Assembly (NCBI GenBank): GCA_958510875.1 | Contig: OY294067.1 | Coordinates: 59,594,039-59,658,038 of the forward strand | Source of the DNA: Endomychus coccineus | Lineage: Eukaryota > Arthropoda > Insecta > Coleoptera > Endomychidae | Direction of reading: 5' to 3' | Length of the DNA: 64,000 bases | In this document: piece after piece, positions 46,384 to 57,827 of the stretch | How positions within the stretch are numbered: position 1 is the stretch's first letter | Layout: each line of letters opens with the position of its first letter | Program-made: the position numbers and the translations under genes | Notes under the pieces: model-generated | What the model was told of the DNA's origin: nothing | What the model saw: the letters and a program-made list of their open reading frames with translations, nothing else | The model's database searches: none

Positions 46384-48003
46384 AGGGTGTTCCATCTCAG
46401 ACGAGCCACCCCGTATATTTCTTATCCCATAGTGAGTGGAAGGAAAAATCTCCCGGAACACGTCGAATGATTTTGTTTGGGAGACATCTTTTGACGTATA
46501 TTTGAGGCTTGAACGAGCAACCCCCTAATAGGGGGCGCTTCAACCCCTCAAAATTGAATAGGGGAGAGGGGTTGAGTGATACGTCATTTGAAAGGTCTTG
46601 GAAGCCTCTTTACAACGGTGTATGAAAAACGTAAATTTGATGAACCGTTTTCGCCAAAAATTAATTTTGTTGCTCGAATGCGCCACCTTGAATATTTTGG
46701 TTATTTGTACAATGTACAAGCTCATTTTAATTAAGCCTTTTTTACAAACTTGAACAATCTTCAAAAAATCACATTCGTAAAAAAATTGAATTGTGTTGTC
46801 ATGCTTGCAATGAAAAAAATTAAATCTGCGTGTTTAAATCAAATGTTCAAATTGTCCTCCATTGACTTCCATACAATAATACATTCTCTCAAACTAATAA
46901 ATAAAAAAAACAGCAAAACATTTCCTCATGTTGCCTTCATTTTTTGTTCTTAGAAGGTGTTTATCTGGTTTTAACGTTTCTTCGATCATTTCATGATTTT
47001 AATCAATCTGTTGAGTTACTACTTTGCTGATTTGTTTAAAATTTCAAAAAATATGGTGTACACATTGCAAGAACGTGTTGAGCTGGTTAGTCTTTATTAC
47101 CAAAATCAAAATTATGCCCGAGCGGCTGCAAGGATATTTAACGAAAACCATCCTGAACGTAGCGTTCGCCATAGGTACGTAATGGAATTGATTTCAAAAT
47201 TTGTGGAGACGGGTTCAGTAATGGATAAAAAAAGGGCACCCATTGGAATTGTTAATGATGAAGGAGCAGCAGTGGCGGTATTGGGACATGTCCAACTTAT
47301 GCCAAACACGCAATCTGTACGACAACTTTCCTATGGAGTGGCCTGCCCGATCTCCTGACCTGAACCCTCTGGACTTCTTCTTGTGGGGACATCTTCAGTC
47401 CAAGATTTTTGTGACTCAGCCTGAAAATTTGGACGAACTACGCCAACGAATTGTAAATGAGTGTCGTCAAATAACTCCAATTATGCTGAACCATGTTAGA
47501 GACGGTTTTCAGTCAAGATTGTATTATTGTATGGAAGTCAATGGAGGACAATTTGAACATTTGATTTAAACACGCAGATTTAATTTTTTTCATTGTAAGC
47601 ATGACAACACAATTCAATTTTTTTACGAATGTGTTTTTTTGAAGATTGTTTAAGTTTGAAAAAAAAGGCTTAATAAAAATGAGCTTGTACATTGTACAAA
47701 TAACCAAAATATTCAAGGTGGCGCATTCGAGCAACAGAATTGATTTTTGGCGAAAACGGTTCATCAAATTTACGTTTTTCATACACCGTTGTAAAGAGGC
47801 TTCCAAGGCCTTTTAAATAACGTATCACTCAACCCCTCTCCCCTATTTTGAGGGGTTTAAGCGCCCCCTATTAGGGGTTCAAGCCTCAAATATACGTCAA
47901 AAGATGTCCCCCAAACAAATTCATTCGACATGTTTCGGGAGATTATTCCACTCACTATGGTATAAGAAATATACGGGGTGGCTCGTCTGAGATGGAACAA
48001 CCT
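46384..48003. mobile_element. Mariner-type element with ~490-base inverted ends
   Basis: The ends GGTGTTCCATCTCAGACGAG and CTCGTCTGAGATGGAACAAC are inverted, and the arms extend to about 46887 and back to about 47520. The arms include GAGGCTTGAACGAG and a stretch of C/G-runs near 46520. The unique middle holds transposase pieces. The arms are so long that the C-terminal coding end (MEVNGGQFEHLI) lies inside the right arm and is mirrored in the left. Internally deleted. A half copy lies at 23522-24335. Confidence 0.85.
46993..47569 (+). pseudogene. Internally deleted mariner-type transposase
   Basis: The first frame encodes an HTH-type N-terminus (MVYTLQERVELVSLYYQNQN, then ARAAARIFNENHPERSVRHR). 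A second frame starts abruptly at DDE C-terminal sequence (MEWPARSPDLNPLDFFLWGH, then LQSKIFVTQPENLDELRQRI) ending MEVNGGQFEHLI. The catalytic middle is missing and the halves are out of frame, so the protein is not functional. SPDLxPxDFFLWG is diagnostic of the IS630/Tc1/mariner group. Confidence 0.85.
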
Positions 48004-48009
48004 GTATAC

Positions 48010-48998
48010 AAATAACTATTGTATATATAAAATGAAGTGAAATATGTTTATCTATGAAATAAATGAAATGAAAAAAAAATTTAAAAAATGAAATTAATTT
48101 TTAAATGAATCAAATTTCTCTGAAATAATTGATAACTATTTTTTGATGGAAGTTTTGGCACACATTTTGAAGAATGGTGGCATACATACTGTATCAAAAA
48201 ACCACCATGATCCTTTTTCTGATTTTTGACATATAATGAAAGTGCAGGAGGAAAGATATAATATATTTACTCTACAAGAGAAAATTTAGAAGGTCCCTTG
48301 AGCTTTATTAAAATAGTTGAGATGGTAGGAATGTAGTCTTTCATGTTCTGTAATGTATTTCCAAGATTTTTGTCAGAAGCCTGTTCTACTAGTTCAAACA
48401 TTATTGGAAAATCATTTCTAGAACTGAATTTCTCAAATTAGATTTATTATAATATATTCTCACACAAGACAAAATAGTCAAAATGTCTGGGAAATCGTTT
48501 TCATTTGCCGGGACTACTTTGTGAGAAGGTTGAATTTACTCAGTTATTTCAACTATTGGGATCACATTTTTCTGTTATATTGCCAAATATAGAGTTCGAT
48601 TTCTTCCTTCTTCCTACATGTATCATGGAGATTCTTGGTGAAGAAAGGGAATTGTGTTTGATATGCATAAATCATTGGTAAGGACAAAAAAAACAAATAT
48701 TACTTAAATGTACCTATATCATTTATTAAATTAGAAAAATTGTAATAACATATATTCTAAGTTCTAGGTTAAACAGGAAACTCACTTTTATCTAGCAGTA
48801 CGAACATAACACATACTAAAAATCCTTTAAGCTTTATAATAGAGCCACTCATTTTGATCCAATTATAGCAATATAATAATAGTTTGAAGAGTTCAAAGTG
48901 TAAATGAAAATTGGAAAATCTAATTTATCAGAAGAATATCTAAGGATTGTTCCTTAATTAATAAAATAATTTCCGTCTCATTACTGACAGGATATGAA
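48010..48998. other. CAF-1 3' flank, nothing recognised
   Basis: This is the minus-strand 3'UTR and downstream region of CAF-1. AT-rich; no clear AATAAA in the minus direction immediately after the stop and no repeat pairs found. Confidence 0.35.
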
Positions 48999-51239
48999 TT
49001 ATTCATTAGCATTGCTTTTTTTTGACGTTTCCCACGTATTTGGTAAATTCAAATTATAATTATACTTCTTAGAAATATTATCTCTGATTAGCCAACAAAA
49101 TTTATTCTTCATAGGGACTTCTGGACCTTTCATCCATTGAGCCATTTGTGTGATATATTTTGAGATATTTGACTTTGAAATATCGATTGTAATATTATTA
49201 TTTGACAGGTAAGACACAAATTGGTCAATTAACACTTTCTTCTTGTTTGTATTTCCATGTAATAGCTTGATAAATATTGGCAAAAGTGAAGGTGGAAATT
49301 CTTTACTTTGTGTAGGTTTTCTACGACTTGTTTGTAGTAAATTTCTTTCTTTAATGCTTATTCTGTCGATTGTTATAATAGCGAGAGGTTGTAGATATCG
49401 GTTTACGGCTTCATCCACACCAGTAGCATCTTTTTTATACCAAATGCATCCTATAGATCTCGGCTTAATCTTTTGAGTTTTGGATTGCATATCGTGATCG
49501 AATTCATCTTTCAATAATTTAAGCTTTTGTTTGAGAGATTCAGGCGACATTTTCGCAACTTCTTCGTTATCTACTTCATCATCACTGAGATGACCATGAG
49601 GAACAAAGAAATCATTGTCAACTTCATAATCATCATTTTCCGCTTCATTTTCCTTATCTTCGTCTTCAGATCCATTTTCCAAAGACTCTCCTTGTTCTTC
49701 CTCTTCCCAGTCATCATCGGAATCTACTTCATAATCGAAATACTCAATATCTTGCACTAACGGTTTTCGACCCTTTATGCATTTACTATTTTTTCTCCAA
49801 GTTCCGTAATAAGCAGGTCTGCGATTTTCATGAAATTTAAGAAATTTCGTGCGCATTTTCTCGAATTTAGGTTTTTCTTCGCAGATTGTTTCTCCTAAAT
49901 CTCCTTCGATTATTACCACATCATCATCATCTCTTGCATCTTCTAACTTCCATGTTTTTTGTGACACTCCACGTGTTTTGCCAACCTTTAAATCTTTCAA
50001 GTAAGATGCTTCAACATCTGGGCTAATGATGGATTGAAGCAAACCTTCTTTTTCTTCTTCTTTCAGGGGTGTTCTTCTTGCAGGAGGCAACTTCATATCA
50101 GACTTTACTTCAAAAGGCATAAAAAATGACGAGTTATTTTCTTCCATTCTTTTAACTTCAACGGCGCCATCCACTTTCTTAGGCACAAAAAAGTTCACAA
50201 ACGCTGTTGCAGCTTTTAACTTTTGCTCCTCCTGTTTTTGTTTCTCTTTATTTTTTTCATCTATTTCTTGTTGCTTTCGCAGTTTCTCCTGTTCTTTTTC
50301 CTTCTTTCTCAATTCTTCTTTTTTCTCTTTTTCCAGTCGTTTTTGTTCCTTTTCTTGTTTCTTCATTTCCTCCTTCGTTGCCTTCTCTTTCTGTTTCATT
50401 TCTAGTTCTTTTTGTTTTTGTTCCTGTTTCTCGTGTTTCTCTTTCAATTTTTCTTCTTTGATCTTTTCTTTCTCTTGTCTCCTTCGCTCCTTTTCATCCA
50501 ATTTCTGTTTCTTGAGAGCCTCTCTTTCTTGGTGCTTCTGTTGACGTTCCACTTGTGTTTCAATTTTTGCTTTGGAGCCCCGAGGAGTTCTAGGATTTTT
50601 AGAATTTTTGGCCGTGTCACTTTCCGTTTTCGCATCTTCATCTGACGAATCATCTCCTACAAGATCTATTGAAGCAATGGACGTTTCATTCTGGGAACAA
50701 TCATTATCTGAATCTTTATTTTCTTTCTCTTGTTTCCCTTGCTCCTTTGCATCCAATTTCTGTCTCTTGAGAGCCTCCCTTTCTTGGTGCTTCTGTTGAT
50801 GATCCGCATGAGATTTAATTTTAGATTCCGAACCCCCAGGGGTTTTAGGAATTTTAGTCGTGTCACTTCCTGTTTCATCAGACGACGAATCATCTACAAG
50901 ATCTATTGAAACAATGGTCGTTTCATTCTGAGAACAATCATTATCTGAATCTTCAAGTTTCAATTCTTTATTTTCAACATCACCACCGTCAGATTTTTCT
51001 GGTTGTGGAATCGATCCTCCCCGAGTATTAGGTGGCGAAGTTGTCTTAATTGATTCAGTAATATCAACATCAGTTATTACACCATTATTTACGTCTGTTA
51101 CAAGTGTTTCGACTTGATCTTTAGATTCAGTTGCTATGTTGACATCTCGCTCGCAACTGCAAAAAAGATGATGTTGATAAGTTTGGACTTTCTCAATTTC
51201 GCAAGTCATCAGCTCCATCTTGAGACCAAAATATGACAT
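48999..51239 (-). CDS. Chaf1a: Chromatin assembly factor 1 large subunit (p150)
   Basis: This is an uninterrupted 746-codon frame for the p150 subunit of CAF-1, which deposits H3-H4 onto newly replicated DNA through PCNA. Residues 1-230 are acidic and Ser-rich. Residues 232-345 form the highly charged KER coiled region. The stretch KAATAFVNFFVPKK (342-355) resembles the PIP-like PCNA-contact segment. Residues 430-545 are the acidic domain, with the family hallmarks ENRRPAYYGTWRK (471-483) and FDYEVDSDDDWEEEEQGESL (501-520). The C-terminus (about 640-735) fits the winged-helix DNA-binding end. Residues 97-175 and 176-256 are a duplication. Met1 is used; Met8 is an alternative. Length is near the family norm. 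Confidence 0.95.
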   Translation of the reverse strand: MSYFGLKMELMTCEIEKVQTYQHHLFCSCERDVNIATESKDQVETLVTDVNNGVITDVDITESIKTTSPPNTRGGSIPQPEKSDGGDVENKELKLEDSDNDCSQNETTIVSIDLVDDSSSDETGSDTTKIPKTPGGSESKIKSHADHQQKHQEREALKRQKLDAKEQGKQEKENKDSDNDCSQNETSIASIDLVGDDSSDEDAKTESDTAKNSKNPRTPRGSKAKIETQVERQQKHQEREALKKQKLDEKERRRQEKEKIKEEKLKEKHEKQEQKQKELEMKQKEKATKEEMKKQEKEQKRLEKEKKEELRKKEKEQEKLRKQQEIDEKNKEKQKQEEQKLKAATAFVNFFVPKKVDGAVEVKRMEENNSSFFMPFEVKSDMKLPPARRTPLKEEEKEGLLQSIISPDVEASYLKDLKVGKTRGVSQKTWKLEDARDDDDVVIIEGDLGETICEEKPKFEKMRTKFLKFHENRRPAYYGTWRKNSKCIKGRKPLVQDIEYFDYEVDSDDDWEEEEQGESLENGSEDEDKENEAENDDYEVDNDFFVPHGHLSDDEVDNEEVAKMSPESLKQKLKLLKDEFDHDMQSKTQKIKPRSIGCIWYKKDATGVDEAVNRYLQPLAIITIDRISIKERNLLQTSRRKPTQSKEFPPSLLPIFIKLLHGNTNKKKVLIDQFVSYLSNNNITIDISKSNISKYITQMAQWMKGPEVPMKNKFCWLIRDNISKKYNYNLNLPNTWETSKKSNANE
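50470..50951 (-). repeat. Internal tandem duplication in CAF-1
   Basis: Two adjacent coding units, 50715-50951 and about 50470-50714, encode similar peptides. Both begin DSDNDCSQNET and continue SIDLV...DSS/DDSSDE, then ...QQKHQEREALK(R/K)QKLD. The units are about 79 and 82 residues. The duplication lengthens the acidic lead and the start of the KER region without breaking the frame. Confidence 0.85.
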
Positions 51240-51345
51240 ACCTTAAAAATAGAATTCAAATAAAATCAGTGAAGTCTTATAATCAATCATTATTACACTC
51301 CACCTACCTGCTTTAGATTATACTCTATTTCGGCCCAAGGTGGAA
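51240..51345 (-). promoter_or_regulatory. Possible CAF-1 5'UTR exon and short intron
   Basis: Upstream of the start codon, reading on the minus strand, lies CTAAAGCAG followed by GTAGGT, a good donor near 51309. A T-rich tract ending TTTTTAAG directly before the ATG could be the acceptor. This would give a 65-70 base 5'UTR intron. It is inferred from splice-like signals only; no TATA box was seen. Confidence 0.35.
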
Positions 51346-51349
51346 ATGA

Positions 51350-52450
51350 TAACTCACACAAAATAAATCAAATAGTTATGCATTACGATAAAATATAGTC
51401 CGATAATGATCAACAATTTTAAGAATAATCTCAAGATTTCATAAGACCTGACGCCCCATTCTGCAGTTGATTAAAGTCATCATTGAATAGCGGGATCCGG
51501 CATCGCAAATTTAGTTAACCTATATCCCAAAGAAAATATTTCTTGAAGTGGCACATTTCCAGATTTTATTCCTCATATTACTTGCATCATATAAATACTA
51601 GCTGTAGTCCACAGAAACAGCTTATATCAGTGATAATGTATTTGAAATGAGTAAAAACTTGTAAATGCATGGAAAGACGTAAATTTATACTGTCATGTGA
51701 AACTTTTAGAATTGACAGGGATATCAATGTTAGCTGCATAGGACATAATTATGTGATCGTCAATATAACAGGTGTCTGTCATGTAAACGTTACCTGAAGT
51801 CTTGTTATGGGATTATCTGTGCACTGTCATAGACAGTCTGAAATCTCTGATGCTTGAGCAACTGTCTAAACAAATTGTGTAATTAAGCTGTCAAAATCAT
51901 CAGAATATATTGATTCCATTTTACCCCCTTTGGAGTAGACTTTTGTTTATAGCTTATGAGGAACCTACATGCCAAATTTCAAGTCGGTCGGCTCTAAAGT
52001 TTCGCAGATTTCGTGATGAGTGTATTTGCCTTTTTTATCATATAGCTAGTTGTTGTAGGGGAGCTACATCCGCAGAAACAGCTAATACCCATAGAAACAG
52101 TTAAGGCGTCGGTTCCCCCGCCGCGATGTCATTCCCCAAGTTTCAAAAATACTTATTCAAATGACTAGAAACAGCCCAATGCGTGGAAAGACGCCAAATC
52201 AATGTCATGTACAAGTTTATTTGGATCAACAGGGATATTTATGTCATGTAGTGGTGTGTCATGTACTTCGTATGCCTGTCTGTCATGTAAACGTCACCAG
52301 ATATGTTTTTATACAGTGTGAACTGTGATAATGATCCATCGATCTATAGAGCTACCTTTCATGATAGCTATGTGTATATTTTAGCTGTCAAAAGGGTCAA
52401 AATATAGCTAGAATTTATATTTACGAAATCACAATCTTTCTTCGTATGTC
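51350..52450. repeat. Diverged direct repeat upstream of CAF-1
   Basis: Units at about 51640-51910 and 52150-52410 share the order GGAAAGACG, TCAATGT..., ACAGGGATAT, CTGTCATGTAAACGT, then AGCTGTCAAAA, at a spacing of about 510 bases. Between them (51930-52090) lies CATGCCAAATTTCAAGTCGG, a segment I associate with insect interspersed repeats. Classification is uncertain. Confidence 0.5.
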
Positions 52451-53430
52451 TCTTCGCAAATTCAATACATTCTTTCAGTTTCTGTTAGTTTTGTCTGGAA
52501 GCGTAATGAAATTTATAACAAATACGTATTATCGATGTACGCCCAGCCATAATCTTACCAAAATGACATTATATCATTATTATTCTTCAATTTCTCGTAA
52601 AAGGCTATTTACCGGTTTCTACATGTATTGTATGTGGAAGGTTTTCCCACTATAATCGAAACACGGTATTGGCACACATAACCGAAACACCAGGTCTTGG
52701 TAATACTTCAGATGCGTGCAAACCTGATGAGTAATAAATTTTAGATTTGTTGGAGATGGATGAAATAAATAGGGTAAATTAGATTGTGACTAATACAATA
52801 TACTGTGAAGTTATAACTCACGAAGCTGCCATTCAAACTTCTATATCCACCATGAAACAAACAGCTCATTCATAAAGCGGAAAAATACAACTTCCAAAAG
52901 ATCTCATGAAAAATGTGAAGTAACAATACCCGACATTTCTCCCGCAAGTAACAATTTACTTAAAATCGTTCTTGATTCAGAAGACATCTAATATTTTTTA
53001 TACAGGTTGTTAAAGACTAATAAGAATGATCTTATGAGTCAGAAAAGAACTTGGAGGACATGTGGTGTCTACAATCTATTATTATTTTGTTTCATATCTA
53101 GTGGATATGGCAGCTTAGTTACTGAAATACTTAAATGCAATCTCCGCTCAAACAAAATCGAGTTTGAATATACGAGTAAATGACGAGAAACCCGAAATAA
53201 TGTTATTCCAATTTGTTAAATGCAAGTCGCAAAAATAAATTTGCCAATTAATATAATATGCTATAGAATCAGAAATACATTTAGTAATCTAGTTAATTAC
53301 GGATTAGCTGCCAACGGATCATTTAGAAAATGATCATTGTTAACCAAAATGTTCGCACTAGGATTCATTCTCCGCATACTTTAATTACATTGGATATCTT
53401 TGGAACCTGTTCATATCTAAATATGTATTC
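52451..53430. other. Nothing recognised
   Basis: A 69-codon plus-strand open stretch (52446-52655) has no recognisable domain. The remainder is AT-rich. Confidence 0.35.
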
Positions 53431-53434
53431 TTCT

Positions 53435-53832
53435 TCCACATAAAACGAATGTTTATAGTTGCCTCAAAACTGCATGAATAGGGGCCTCGATCCCCAAGGT
53501 CGTAAAGTTGGTTAATACAAAAATGGTTTTATTAACGTTAAATGTCCAATGGAGTAATCACCGATATTGTGCATCAACATTTTTCTATACTTTAAATACA
53601 CGAGAGGGAAACCTATAATGTTCGAAGAACATCATCGTTTGAGCCAGCGGTGGAATGTTGGGAAAAGAAATAGGCATTCGAATTTTTCTAGGTTAGGCAT
53701 AGGGAAAGACCACATTAGGCAAAGAGTTCCACAACTTCGCTGTTCGATAGAAAAATGAAGTCTGGTGGGAGGAAGCTCGACCTAATCATTCGGTATTGAG
53801 GCAAATGTAAATTTTCGTTTTATGTGGAAATG
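53435..53832. mobile_element. LINE fragment inside an inverted pair
   Basis: The inner 53560-53790 (minus) matches the C-terminal RT segment at 36.03-36.25 kb (ACACGAGAGGGAAAC and ATGTTCGAAGAACATC). It is bounded by TTCCACATAAAACGAA at 53437 and its inverted form near 53815, suggesting an older foldback structure that carries the LINE piece. Confidence 0.5.
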
Positions 53833-53839
53833 TCTAGGA

Positions 53840-55470
53840 ATGATCACATATCCGTTAATCTCTCCTACAATCATTACCACAACTATAATCGGTATCTGCA
53901 ATGCGTAGTTATACAATCAAGGCAAAAAGTAATAAGCCTACGCACCGTTTGATGTAACCTAAATTAACAATTATTCTCCAACTAACCCTCTGAGACCATC
54001 TAGTCATTTTTCCCAACAATAGGAACCAACCCTCTGTGATACTTTACAAGGTTAAGAAAGGCACTAGAGTCGGCAATTCAACGATTCGTTTGAAAGTCTG
54101 AAGATCTTATTGGCCGTAGTGAATACTTTTTTATATTGAAGTTGTCTTTAAAAAATAATACTTTTCAAATGAACTTCAAAGAAACATGGTCAATTCAAAT
54201 TTATTTTGATAACCCTTCGATAGGATAGTCAAATCAAATACCCCCCATTGAGAAAAGAAGATATGGTTTCTTACTTTTGGCCTGGACTGTTCACTAAATT
54301 TTCACGAATTGAAATATGAGAACAATTATACCGAAGATAAAGAGCAGGAAGTGATGATTCAAGAGAAACAGCAATTTATGCTTTGTTTTTATTACTCAAA
54401 TGATATTTGTTGTATTTTTTCCAGTCAAAAGTAATGTTTCCAATTCCGTAAATGTGACCTCAATCACAGCGACATGTGTTGGATTTAACATTTAGATCGA
54501 AATAGTTTATAAAGGGGATTCAGAACATTAAAAACGTAATAACATCATTTATCGGAATACGTACTTAATAATATGATGGTACATATTACATTGTGGATTC
54601 CAACTGGCCATCGTTATGTATAGTTCTCTCGAGGTTTCCAACCGGATTCGTGGAAAGGTTTGAAGAATTCCATCGTAACGCAGATAATATGGAATTGCTG
54701 AAGTCGTTAACATCACGTACCACAATCACACTCCAACACTAGCACAATACATTTAACATAACACTGAGTAATTATTGTTATTTTTCCATACACCAATAAA
54801 CGCTTTCAAGTATGTTTCTCTTATAAATTTCCTAAATTACTCATTTGCTATTCACTATGTTTATCGCATTTCAATAATTCGATAATTATTCATCAGCATA
54901 TACGCTAGAGAAATCGACATTTATTTAAAATAATTAATTTTCCACACAACTAAAAACTTTTCCCTTTTATTAACCTTGATAAATGGACAGAGATTACTTT
55001 TGCATTGAGATGTGCATTATGTCCTGTAAACTCAAGTTGAACTTTAAAAAAAGTTACGACTTCTAACAGACATTTCCAGAAATGAGAAAATGTATAAATC
55101 TATTCTTCACACAAAATTGAATCTCCGATGGTATAAACACTTGATCTTTGGAAAACTAATTAATTTGAATCAGACTTTTCAAGAGGATATCAGTTGTTGA
55201 TTCAGAAAATGACTAAATTCAAATTTCCATTTCCACGCTATCCACCAGGTTTGTTATATTTTTCGCGTTTTATTCCATTTGTTATGTAAAGTTTGATGAC
55301 TTCAGCGGAATAATGTAATAAAACGACTTAGTCATCACACACGGATTTGAAAAATATGCATATTTAAACCAGAATTGATATCAATAACATCTAGATTAAT
55401 TAACAATAATTTCTTAAGCGTGGGGGAAGTAACGCATATAATTAAATTTTTTGGTATTTTAGGACAACTA
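53840..55470. other. AT-rich DNA, nothing recognised
   Basis: About 1.6 kb without recognisable coding, RNA or repeat features. Confidence 0.35.
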
Positions 55471-55477
55471 GAAAAAT

Positions 55478-57016
55478 AGTCATTCCACGTCAGAACAGCA
55501 ACGCTCAATGGGTCAACATCTCCGATTTCGTTCAAATTTTGGGGATAGGTTCTCTTTACCGAAAAAATAAGATACTGAAAAGTTCAGGTCGATAGGAAAT
55601 AAAATTTTGGATATATCGGTCAATAAAAAAATTTGCCCAATTTTAAGGTCAAAAAATTCAAAATCAAATTTCTTCGGTAAAAATGAACTTAAAAACCTAA
55701 AAATATTTGGAAAAACCCAAATTGATAGGAATAGGAATATAACTAACATATGTATTGGATACCCAATCGTGAACGAACTGATTTTTGATTTGTTAAATGA
55801 AAACGTTTACGATTGGGTATCCTCCAATACATATATTTTATAGTTGACATAACATGGAACCTTAGTTTCATTATCAAAACGAACGAAGATATGCTTGAAG
55901 CTGAAATATCAATCAAGGACCAAATAGAATACGTGTACTCCGATAGAAATTTAAAGATTGGTTATAATTTCATAGTCAAATGTCACAGTGGGGACTGTGA
56001 AGAATTATGTTAAAATAAAATTATACGGACAAACAAAAAGTAAATTTGAACAGTTTTCCAAAAAATAAATTATGTGACCAATATGATGATTATATTTTAC
56101 TGTACTTGAGTTGGGTATTACTACTCTCACAACTGTTTCTTTCTCACTTGTCTTAGGATTTGTTAATTTAAAAAATGTTCATTTGATTATTTTTTATCAC
56201 AAAAATTGATATTGAATTTTTAAATGTATTCATAATATCACACAACATTGTTAAATAACTTTTCCTGTGGGAAATTAGACCGAATAAAAAAATATAAAAT
56301 TATTTAGAAAAGTTTAAATACTTCAAATCTATAGACCTGTGACTGCAACTTTTTTTGGATTTCAATATTTTTTCACGTTCTGCTAAATTGAATTATTTGA
56401 ATAAAATTAAATTCAAATTTTATTAACCCATTCTTTTAATTCTATTGAATTATGATTGAATTCTACAATGATCATCGTACCTAAATATAACGATAAAAAT
56501 AAAAAATATTAAATTTTCGTATTTTCGGTCTTTTGACGAACATTTTCATATCAAGAGCATGGGATCCGCAGATTTTACATGAAAGTACATGGTTTCAGCT
56601 ACCTTCCCTGGAAATTTTGAGACATTCGAAGTGGCAGCAGCTGAGTTATGAATTTTTGAAGAAAAAGTGACATTTTTGAGTTTTTCAAGTTTTTTGCGCA
56701 TGCGTCAGCTAAATACGCTAGATATTCTGATTTAATCGGATTCCTGGGAAAACTTCCTATCAATTTGGGCTTTTCCAAATATTTAAATATTTTTTGGTCC
56801 TAAATGTTCATTTTTACCGAAGAAATTTGATTTTAAATTTTTCGACGTTAAAATTGGCCAAATTTTTTTATTGGCCGATATATCCAAAATTTTATTTCCT
56901 ATCGACCTGCAATATTCAGGATCTTATTTTTACGGTAATGAGAACCCATCCCCAAAATTTGAACGAAATCGGAGATGTTGACCTATTGAGCGTTGCTGTT
57001 CTGACGTGGAATGACT
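55478..57016. mobile_element. 1.54-kb inverted-repeat element
   Basis: The ends AGTCATTCCACGTCAGAACA and CTGACGTGGAATGACT are inverted. The arms of about 270 bases (to about 55740 and from about 56735) pair through CATCTCCGATTTCGTTCAAA, GATATATC and CCTATC. A nested hairpin at 55748-55834 pairs TATGTATTGGATACCCAATC with its complement. No transposase. Confidence 0.8.
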
Positions 57017-57827
57017 CAAAAGCCAAACCAGGCAATTCTTAAATTTAGGTTACTTTTATTTGACATTTGTGATTCAGTTATGCTAATACGGAGGTCAGAT
57101 GATGTAATTTAAAAAAAATCAAAACCATTATTCTTCATTTCATAGAATTACAGCCCTCCACCTCCTCCATTTTCAGTTATAAGGGAGTATACAGAAAAAA
57201 ATCATTGACATTAAATAGAGTACTTGACCCTGACTTTGACATTTTATAATATGCGAATTTGGATTCAAAAATTGATCTGTTGTGGAGTTTTTCGATTTGT
57301 CGATACAAATCATTTTTATACGTTACTTTTGTTCCTCGCTGTATATTGTTTCTTTAAAACAGTGATTTAATAAAGTAAATCCTATTTCGATATCAGTTCA
57401 CACTAGAAAACTCTTACCACATTCAGTTCTGAACCGATTAGTTAGATGCGTTACCCCATAATTCATAATTTTTTTTTACAACAACCAGCCTGAAACTGAA
57501 TAATTACTAGTTATATGTATAACTTTCTGTCATTTACTCGCATTCTTCCAATTCAATTTCATTCATGTCTCTATAATACATTATAATACATTATTTTTTG
57601 ACCAGCTTGAAGTCCTTAATACTTAAGAGAACTAAGAGTATCATCAGTCAGGTGTTTTCAATACAATTTAGATGAAAATTCCGTCCGATGGTTTCTTACT
57701 TATCACTTCGTTAAAAACGTCTCTAATATATTCCTATTACTTTTAGATCCGATGTAAACCTGTGAGCATATTGAATTAAATTTGGTAATTATACCAATTG
57801 TCTCCATAGTCAGTAACTTTCATTATA
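57017..57827. other. AT-rich DNA, nothing recognised
   Basis: Spacer between two TIR elements. Confidence 0.35.

Noticed and set aside
50207..50799. Plus-strand open frames rich in Phe, Leu and Ser
   Set aside because: They are the antisense of the Lys/Glu-rich KER region of CAF-1 and have no independent support.
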